Source: Gammaproteobacteria bacterium (GTDB lineage: Bacteria; Pseudomonadota; Gammaproteobacteria; Thiohalobacterales; Thiohalobacteraceae). From it: a DNA stretch of 35,188 nucleotides. Position 1 is the stretch's first letter, and every line of letters starts with the position of its first letter. The position numbers were made by a program, and so were the translations under genes. The stretch covers positions 1-35,188 of the forward strand of contig PABG01000070.1 in the NCBI GenBank assembly GCA_002699185.1, given 5' to 3'. The notes under the pieces are model-generated. The model made no database searches and had not been told where the DNA came from. It saw only the letters and a list, made by a program, of their open reading frames with translations. Of this stretch, positions 29,880 through 35,188 are shown one piece after another.

Positions 29880-31046
29880 ATGTTTGAACTGATGGATGCA
29901 TACAGCCAGAACGCTGTAATCAAGGTAATGGGCGTCGGCGGCGGCGGCGGCAATGCGCTGCAGCACATGGTCGAGGCCTGTATCGAGGGTGTGGATTTCA
30001 TCTGCGCCAACACCGACGCCCAGGCGCTGCAGAACGTCTCGGCGCCAGTCACCCTGCAGCTGGGTTCCAGCATCACCAAGGGACTGGGCGCCGGTGCCAA
30101 CCCGGAAGTCGGCCGCCAGGCCGCCATGGAGGACCGCGATCGCATCGCCGAGGCCATCGAAGGCTCGGACATGCTGTTCATCACCGCCGGCATGGGCGGC
30201 GGCACCGGCACCGGGGCGGCCCCCATCGTGGCCCAGGTGGCACGCGACATGGGCATCCTGACCGTGGCCGTGGTGACCAAGCCGTTCCCGTTCGAGGGGC
30301 GCAAGCGCATGGATGTCGCGCAGAAGGGCATGGAGGAACTGGGCCAGTATGTGGACTCGCTCATCACCATCCCCAACGAGAAGCTGCTCTCCGTGCTGGG
30401 TAAGAACATGAGCCTGCTGGATGCCTTCAAGGCCGCCAATGACGTGCTGCTGGGCGCGGTGCAGGGGATCGCCGAGCTGATCACCCGGCCGGGTCTGATC
30501 AATGTCGACTTCGCCGACGTGCGCACCGTGATGTCCGAGATGGGCATGGCCATGATGGGAACCGGCGTCGGCCGCGGCGAGGACCGCGCCCGCGAGGCCG
30601 CCGAGGCCGCCGTCAACAGCCCGCTGCTGGAGGACATCAATCTCCTGGGTGCGGCCGGCATCCTGGTCAATGTCACCGCCGGCATGGATCTGTCCATCGG
30701 CGAGTTCGAGGAGGTCGGCAATACGGTCAAGGAGTTCGCCTCCGAGAATGCCACCGTGGTGGTGGGGACCGTGATCGATCCCGAGATGAACGATGAACTG
30801 CGGGTGACGGTGGTGGCCACCGGCCTGGGTCGGCCGAACCAGGCCGCGCAGCCGGGTGAGGAGCCGGCGACGGTCAAGCTGGTGGAAAAGAAGACCAACG
30901 GCGAACTCGACTACCAGCAGCTGGATCGGCCCACCGTGATCCGCAAGCGGGCCGCCGGCAGCGACTACGGTTCAGCCGCGCAGAACTATGACAACGATCT
31001 GGAATATCTTGATATTCCGGCGTTTCTGCGGCGTCAGGCCGACTGA
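29880..31046 (+). CDS. ftsZ: Cell division GTPase FtsZ
   Basis: Encodes 388 residues (383 in E. coli), the tubulin-like GTPase that forms the division ring. The tubulin signature GMGGGTGTGAAP (104–115) and the T7-loop region NVTAGMDLSIGEFEEV are intact. After a linker of roughly 55 residues the C-terminal peptide LDIPAFLRRQAD matches the FtsA/ZipA/MinC-binding tail of E. coli nearly exactly. It has a strong GAGGAG ribosome-binding site. Confidence 0.98.
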   Translation: MFELMDAYSQNAVIKVMGVGGGGGNALQHMVEACIEGVDFICANTDAQALQNVSAPVTLQLGSSITKGLGAGANPEVGRQAAMEDRDRIAEAIEGSDMLFITAGMGGGTGTGAAPIVAQVARDMGILTVAVVTKPFPFEGRKRMDVAQKGMEELGQYVDSLITIPNEKLLSVLGKNMSLLDAFKAANDVLLGAVQGIAELITRPGLINVDFADVRTVMSEMGMAMMGTGVGRGEDRAREAAEAAVNSPLLEDINLLGAAGILVNVTAGMDLSIGEFEEVGNTVKEFASENATVVVGTVIDPEMNDELRVTVVATGLGRPNQAAQPGEEPATVKLVEKKTNGELDYQQLDRPTVIRKRAAGSDYGSAAQNYDNDLEYLDIPAFLRRQAD

Positions 31047-31056
31047 GGCGAACGCG

Positions 31057-31072
31057 GGGGTCGAAAGACCCC
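31057..31072 (+). terminator. Stable GAAA-loop hairpin after ftsZ
   Basis: GGGGTC (31057–31062) and GACCCC (31067–31072) pair around a GAAA tetraloop, 10 bases after the ftsZ stop. No T tract follows, so it may be an mRNA 3'-end stabiliser or a factor-dependent stop rather than a classic terminator. Confidence 0.5.
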
Positions 31073-31147
31073 ATAGGGTTGGGCCGTGGCGGATGGCGCC
31101 GGCCTTGGCTTCGTCTCCTCGAGCCGGGGTTGTCCGTTGCGGCCGTT

Positions 31148-31153
31148 TATAAT
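31148..31153 (+). promoter_or_regulatory. Possible -10 box for lpxC
   Basis: A perfect TATAAT hexamer lies 150 bases upstream of lpxC in the ftsZ–lpxC gap (257 bases, no other gene seen). No matching -35 box is found at 16–18 bases, so the promoter call is weak. TTGACC at 31201–31206 is the best -35-like word but lacks a partner. Confidence 0.35.
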
Positions 31154-31303
31154 GGTGTCCGTGGAGGCGGTGGTTCGGCCCGGTGCGGCGCCGGTCCGAC
31201 TTGACCAAAGTCACATCCGGTCACAGAGGGGGTGTGTTAGCATCGCTCCGGTTTATTCGCACCGCAGGTGCCGTGATACAGCATTTCAAGGTGGCAGCAG
31301 CCC

Positions 31304-32218
31304 ATGATTCGACAGCGTACCCTCAAGAACGTCATCCGGGCCACCGGTGTGGGCCTGCATACAGGCGACAAGGTCTTCCTCACTCTGCGTCCGGCCGCGC
31401 CCGATACCGGCATCATGTTCCGCCGCACCGATCTGGAGCCGCCGGTCGAGATCAGGGCCAGTAGCGAGAACGTCGGCGATACCCGCCTGTCGACCTCCCT
31501 GGTCAGCGACGGGGTACGCATCTCCACGGTCGAGCATCTGCTGTCGGCCTTCGCCGGACTGGGGATCGACAACGCCTGGGTGGACCTGAGTGCCGCCGAG
31601 GTGCCGATCATGGACGGCAGCGCGGGCCCCTTCGTGTTCCTGGTGCAATCGGCCGGGATCGAGGAGCAGAACGCGCCCAAGCGCTTTGTGCGCATCAAGC
31701 GCCCGGTGCGGGTCGAGGAGGGCGACAAGTGGGCCAGCCTCGAACCCTTCGACGGCTTCAAGGTGGGGTTCACCATCGAGTTCGATCATCCGGTCTTCCA
31801 CGGTCATGCCCAGTGCGTGGAGATCGACTTCTCCACCACCTCGTTCGTGCGCGAGGTCAGCCGCGCCCGCACCTTCGGCTTCATGCGCGAGATCGAGCAG
31901 CTGCGCGAGCGCCGGCTGGCGCTGGGCGGCAGCCTGGACAACGCCATCGTGGTGGACGACTACCGGGTGCTGAACGAGGACGGACTGCGCTACGAAGACG
32001 AGTTCGTCAAGCACAAGATCCTGGACGCGGTCGGTGACCTCTACCTGCTCGGCCACGGCCTGATCGGTGCCTTCCACGGCCACAAGTCCGGCCACGCCCT
32101 GAACAACCGCCTGCTGCGGACCCTGCTGGCCGACGCCGAGGCCTGGGAGACGGTCAGTTTCGAGGACGAGGCGGCCGCCGCCCCGGCCGCCTACCTGCGG
32201 CCGGTGCCTTCGGTCTGA
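31304..32218 (+). CDS. lpxC: UDP-3-O-acyl-N-acetylglucosamine deacetylase
   Basis: Encodes 304 residues (305 in E. coli), the zinc amidase performing the committed step of lipid A synthesis in the cytoplasm. Zinc ligands are H78 ([10 protein letters not shown]), H237 and D241 ([12 protein letters not shown]); H264 in [10 protein letters not shown] is the catalytic histidine. GVGLHTG at the N-terminus and [14 protein letters not shown] are conserved. It confirms an outer-membrane organism. The C-terminus is alanine-rich. lpxC follows ftsZ as in E. coli and Pseudomonas. Confidence 0.98.
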   Translation: MIRQRTLKNVIRATGVGLHTGDKVFLTLRPAAPDTGIMFRRTDLEPPVEIRASSENVGDTRLSTSLVSDGVRISTVEHLLSAFAGLGIDNAWVDLSAAEVPIMDGSAGPFVFLVQSAGIEEQNAPKRFVRIKRPVRVEEGDKWASLEPFDGFKVGFTIEFDHPVFHGHAQCVEIDFSTTSFVREVSRARTFGFMREIEQLRERRLALGGSLDNAIVVDDYRVLNEDGLRYEDEFVKHKILDAVGDLYLLGHGLIGAFHGHKSGHALNNRLLRTLLADAEAWETVSFEDEAAAAPAAYLRPVPSV

Positions 32219-32247
32219 CGGTCTCCGCGCCGTCCCTCATCCATGCA

Positions 32248-32269
32248 CAGGCCCGCGTATGCGGGCCTG
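32248..32269. terminator. Hairpin between convergent lpxC and dciA
   Basis: CAGGCCCGC (32248–32256) and GCGGGCCTG (32261–32269) make a 9-bp perfect stem with a GTAT loop, 29 bases after the lpxC stop. On the plus strand CTGCGTTT follows. Its position between two converging genes fits a shared terminator, although T tracts are weak. Confidence 0.6.
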
Positions 32270-32284
32270 CTGCGTTTCAGGGGC

Positions 32285-32788
32285 TCAGGTCCGATCGCTC
32301 CGGCGACTGCGGCCGGCCAGACGCTGCAGGGCCCGAGACAGTTTTTCGTCACCTACGCTGCGGGCCAGGGATGTGATCAGGGCCGCATTTTCGGCAGACA
32401 GGCGGGCCGCCGGGCGCGCCGGCGGGGGGCTGGCGGCGGGCTGATTCTGTGGCTGAATTCGCACTTCCAGCTTGGTCACCGTCACGGAATCGTCATCCGC
32501 GAACTGCTTGAGCAACTGGGCCGACAGGAACCTCAGGCGGGTCGCCCAGGCAGCAGAATCCACTATTATTATCAGTGTGTTATCCCTGATCCGGCCGAGT
32601 CTGCAATGGGGCCGCAGGGGGGCGGGGAGGCGTGCCAGCAGCCGTTGTTCCAGGGAGGAATGGGCGGCCAGGGCCTGGCGCAGGGAGGCACCGCCGGCGG
32701 TCTCAATACCGCGCAGGTAACGGCCGATAGACTGGATGTTGGCAGCTTTCACAGGCGGACTGGCATCGAATTTGTAAACAGGTCTCAA
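32285..32788 (-). CDS. dciA: DUF721-family protein, probable DnaB helicase loader DciA
   Basis: Encodes 167 residues from a TTG start. The first 110 residues form the DUF721 domain: RPHCRLGRIRDNTLIIIVDS followed by AAWATRLRFLSAQLLKQF, a KH-like fold. A proline/alanine-rich linker (about 113–127) and a helical tail follow. DciA is the ancestral loader of the replicative helicase in bacteria lacking DnaC. The place between lpxC and an M23 peptidase gene before secA is the same as in Pseudomonas aeruginosa. No strong ribosome-binding site is seen before the TTG. Confidence 0.82.
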   Translation of the reverse strand: MRPVYKFDASPPVKAANIQSIGRYLRGIETAGGASLRQALAAHSSLEQRLLARLPAPLRPHCRLGRIRDNTLIIIVDSAAWATRLRFLSAQLLKQFADDDSVTVTKLEVRIQPQNQPAASPPPARPAARLSAENAALITSLARSVGDEKLSRALQRLAGRSRRSDRT

Positions 32789-32812
32789 AAACCGTTAGAG
32801 TAGCGCACGCGC

Positions 32813-33736
32813 ATGAACATCATTCTCTTCACCAATCTACACGGACGTCCCGGCAGTCTCAATCTGAGTCGACCCCGGATCTATGTCCCGCTGCTCAGCC
32901 TGGGGCTGTTCCTGGCGGCGAGCCTGTTTTATCTGGGGTTTCAGCTGGGACAGGTCCAGGAAGCGCCCGGGCTGGCCGCCGGGCCGCAGTTGCGGCTGGA
33001 AGTGGCCGAACAGCAGCGCGCCGTGGCACAGGTCCGGCAGGAATCGCAGGCGCATCTGGATGCCCTGGCGATGCGCCTGGGCCAGTTGCAGGGCCAGGTC
33101 CTGCGTCTGGAGGGCCTGGGCCAGCGCCTGGTGGAGATGGCCGATATCGACCAGGGCGAGTTCGATTTCGAACAGATTCCCCCCCAGGGCGGTCCCGCCG
33201 CCGAGGCCGCCGCCGGCTACGCCGTGCCCGACTTCATCGAGGAGCTGGACAAGTTGTCCCGGGTGCTGGATGACCGCGAACAGCAGCTGCTGGCGCTGGA
33301 ATCCGTGGTGCGCACCCGGACCCTGAAGCAGCAGGGCGTGCCCACCGGCCGCCCGGTGACCAGCGGCTGGATGTCGTCCGCCTACGGCAAGCGTACCGAT
33401 CCCTTCACCGGGAAGCAGGCCTGGCACGACGGCGTGGATTTCGCCGGCAAGGCCGGGACCGAGGTGGTGGCGGTGGCGGCCGGGGTGGTGACCTGGTCCG
33501 GCAGCCGCTACGGCTACGGCAACCTGGTCGAAATCAATCACGGCAATGGCTACGTGACCCGCTACGGTCACAACCGTGACCTGGTGGTCGAAGTGGGACA
33601 GCACGTCAGGCCCGGCCAGGTGATCGCCAGGATGGGCTCCAGCGGCCGTTCCACCGGCCCGCATGTCCACTTCGAAGTGCTCAAGCACGGCAAGTCGGTC
33701 GATCCGGCCCGTTTCGTCTGGGCCAAGCGGTCGTGA
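32813..33736 (+). CDS. Membrane-anchored M23 family metallopeptidase
   Basis: Encodes 307 residues. One membrane segment (about 24–45) follows a short cytoplasmic N-terminus, then a periplasmic coiled coil (about 58–115 and 140–165), then a LytM/M23 domain from about 180. Zinc ligands H205 and D209 (WHDGVDFAG) and H286 in GPHVHFE are present, with H253 in RYGHN and H284 also conserved, so the enzyme is probably active rather than an EnvC-type activator. It likely cuts peptidoglycan cross-links in the periplasm. It is divergent from dciA and upstream of secA. Confidence 0.9.
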   Translation: MNIILFTNLHGRPGSLNLSRPRIYVPLLSLGLFLAASLFYLGFQLGQVQEAPGLAAGPQLRLEVAEQQRAVAQVRQESQAHLDALAMRLGQLQGQVLRLEGLGQRLVEMADIDQGEFDFEQIPPQGGPAAEAAAGYAVPDFIEELDKLSRVLDDREQQLLALESVVRTRTLKQQGVPTGRPVTSGWMSSAYGKRTDPFTGKQAWHDGVDFAGKAGTEVVAVAAGVVTWSGSRYGYGNLVEINHGNGYVTRYGHNRDLVVEVGQHVRPGQVIARMGSSGRSTGPHVHFEVLKHGKSVDPARFVWAKRS

Positions 33737-33742
33737 TGCTCC

Positions 33743-33832
33743 AGTGAGGAGTGAGGGGGTGAGGAGTGAGGAGTAGAAGCTCGCTTCCGGTTTTCCCTCA
33801 CTCCTCACTCCTCACTCCTCACTCCTCACTCC
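33743..33832. repeat. Heptamer tandem repeats forming a large inverted repeat
   Basis: Right arm: five perfect tandem copies of TCACTCC (33798–33832). Left arm (33743–33774): inverse GGAGTGA units at 33748 and 33763 within a GTGAGG-rich run. The two arms can pair across a spacer of about 23 bases, giving a long hairpin. It begins 7 bases after the M23 gene stop and ends before the likely secA promoter. No gene is present. Confidence 0.8.
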
Positions 33833-33839
33833 GTCCCCC

Positions 33840-33868
33840 CTGACCTTTCCCCCGACATGCGGTATCAT
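33840..33868 (+). promoter_or_regulatory. Possible sigma70-type promoter of secA
   Basis: CTGACC (33840–33845) and TATCAT (33863–33868) are separated by 17 bases, placing the start about 35 bases before the secA ATG. No secM-like leader gene is visible between the M23 gene and secA. Confidence 0.4.
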
Positions 33869-33909
33869 GGCCCATTCTGCCCGGAACCGGATCCATTGAA
33901 AGTACCTAC

Positions 33910-35188
33910 ATGGCCAGCAATCTGATCAAGAAGATTTTCGGCAGCCGCAATGACCGCATGGTCAAACGCATGTCCAAGGTGGTTGCCCGCATCAATGCCC
34001 TCGAGGACGAAATTCAGGCCCTGTCCGATGAGCAGCTCGGCGCCAAGACCGGCGAGTTCCGGCAGCGGCTGGAGGCGGGAGAGAAGCTCGACGATCTGCT
34101 GCCCGAGGCCTTCGCCGTGGTGCGCGAGGCCGGCCGGCGGGTGCTGGAGATGCGCCACTTCGACGTCCAGCTGATCGGCGGCATGGTGCTGCACCAGGGC
34201 AAGATCGCCGAGATGCGCACCGGCGAGGGCAAGACCCTGGTCGCCACCCTGGCCGCCTATCTCAACGCCCTGCCGGGCAAGGGCGTGCACGTGGTCACGG
34301 TCAATGACTACCTGGCCCGGCGCGACGCTCAGTGGATGGGCCGGCTCTACGCCTTCCTCGGCATGAGCACCGGCGTGGTGGTGCCGGGTCTGTCGCAGGA
34401 GGACAAGCGCGCCGCCTATGCCAGCGACATCGTCTACGGCACCAACAACGAGTTCGGCTTCGATTACCTGCGCGACAACATGGCCTTCCGCCAGGAAGAC
34501 CGCATGCAGCGCGAACTCAACTTCGCCATTGTCGACGAGGTCGACTCCATCCTCATCGACGAGGCGCGCACACCGCTGATCATATCCGGGCCGACCAACG
34601 ACAACACCGACCTCTATGTGACGATCAACAAGCTGATCCCGCAGCTGGTCCGGCAGGAGGACGAGGAAGGCGAGGGCGATTACAGCGTCGACGAGAAGAA
34701 CAAGCAGGTGCACCTGAGCGAGACCGGACACCAGCACGTCGAGGAACTGCTGATCGCAGAGGGACTGCTCAAGGAGGGCGAAAGCCTCTACGACGCGGCC
34801 AACCTCACCCTGATGCACCACCTCAATGCCGGTCTGCGCGCCCACGCCCTGTACCAGCGCGACGTGGACTACATCGTGCGTGACAACGAGATCATCATCG
34901 TCGACGAATTCACCGGCCGCACCATGCCGGGCCGGCGCTGGTCCGAGGGCCTGCACCAGGCGGTCGAGGCCAAGGAAGGGGTGCCGATCCAGAACGAGAG
35001 CCAGACCTACGCCTCCATCACCTTCCAGAACTATTTCCGCCTCTACGACAAACTCTCCGGCATGACCGGCACCGCCGATACCGAGGCCTTCGAGTTCCAG
35101 CAGATCTACGGCCTGGAAGTGGTGGTCATCCCCACCCACCGGCCGATGATCCGCAAGGACATGGGCGATCTGGTGTTTCTGACCACCA
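33910..35188 (+). CDS. secA: Protein translocase ATPase SecA, N-terminal part
   Basis: Partial: 426 codons of an expected 900 or so before the window ends. SecA drives secretory proteins through SecYEG. NBD1 contains Walker [21 protein letters not shown], the segment [30 protein letters not shown] and the DEAD-like box [20 protein letters not shown]. The preprotein cross-linking domain follows, ending in [14 protein letters not shown]. All visible motifs are intact. ATG 33910 gives [16 protein letters not shown], close to other proteobacterial SecA N-termini. Confidence 0.98.
   Translation, partial: MASNLIKKIFGSRNDRMVKRMSKVVARINALEDEIQALSDEQLGAKTGEFRQRLEAGEKLDDLLPEAFAVVREAGRRVLEMRHFDVQLIGGMVLHQGKIAEMRTGEGKTLVATLAAYLNALPGKGVHVVTVNDYLARRDAQWMGRLYAFLGMSTGVVVPGLSQEDKRAAYASDIVYGTNNEFGFDYLRDNMAFRQEDRMQRELNFAIVDEVDSILIDEARTPLIISGPTNDNTDLYVTINKLIPQLVRQEDEEGEGDYSVDEKNKQVHLSETGHQHVEELLIAEGLLKEGESLYDAANLTLMHHLNAGLRAHALYQRDVDYIVRDNEIIIVDEFTGRTMPGRRWSEGLHQAVEAKEGVPIQNESQTYASITFQNYFRLYDKLSGMTGTADTEAFEFQQIYGLEVVVIPTHRPMIRKDMGDLVFLTT

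Noticed and set aside
33798-33832. CRISPR-like array
   Set aside because: The repeats are contiguous heptamers without spacers, so this is a simple tandem repeat.
33737-33909. secM-like regulatory leader gene before secA
   Set aside because: No ORF with a signal sequence and arrest-like C-terminus exists there; the gap is mostly heptamer repeat.

Overview
The window is a gene-dense, high-GC stretch of bacterial chromosome. It most resembles a gammaproteobacterium outside the enterics. The order alpha operon, then uvrA–MFS–ssb, then a complete dcw cluster followed by lpxC–dciA–M23 peptidase–secA, recalls Pseudomonas and Chromatiales-type genomes. The species cannot be fixed from sequence reading alone. 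There are no tRNA or rRNA genes, no CRISPR arrays and no insertion sequences. Nearly every gene is a recognisable housekeeping gene.

Layout. (1) 1–6271: the end of the spc operon (rplF tail, rplR, rpsE, rpmD, rplO, secY, rpmJ) and the whole alpha operon (rpsM, rpsK, rpsD, rpoA, rplQ), closed by a clear intrinsic terminator. (2) 6272–7517: a S-adenosylmethionine hydrolase-family gene flanked by two 80-bp REP-like elements in opposite orientation, followed by a gene-free stretch of repeat debris. (3) 7518–12423: uvrA on the minus strand, divergent from a YajR-like MFS transporter gene, then ssb. (4) 12424–13091: a second REP-like element, a small minus-strand gene, and the regulatory region of the dcw cluster, with a sigma70-type promoter and a three-copy MraZ operator. 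(5) 13092–31046: mraZ, rsmH, ftsL, ftsI, murE, murF, mraY, murD, ftsW, murG, murC, murB, ddl, ftsQ, ftsA, ftsZ. (6) 31047–35188: lpxC, convergent dciA (DUF721), an M23 peptidase gene, a heptamer-repeat hairpin, and the first 426 codons of secA.

How the genes work together. Blocks 1 and 6 supply ribosomal proteins, RNA polymerase alpha and the Sec translocase (secY and secA). Block 5 makes and exports the peptidoglycan precursor: murE and murF build UDP-MurNAc-pentapeptide, mraY and murG make lipids I and II, and murC, murD, murB and ddl supply earlier steps. It also encodes the septal machinery (ftsL, ftsI, ftsW, ftsQ, ftsA, ftsZ). Genes in this block are joined by ATGA, GTGA or TGATG overlaps almost throughout, which implies translational coupling.

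Two gaps in that chain are the most interesting part of the window. The mraY–murD gap holds a 24-codon ORF for a single-membrane-span peptide. The murC–murB gap holds a 58-codon arginine-rich ORF whose stop overlaps the murB start as ATGA. Both are candidate unannotated dcw microproteins. A third irregularity is a REP-like hairpin inserted between ftsA and ftsZ.
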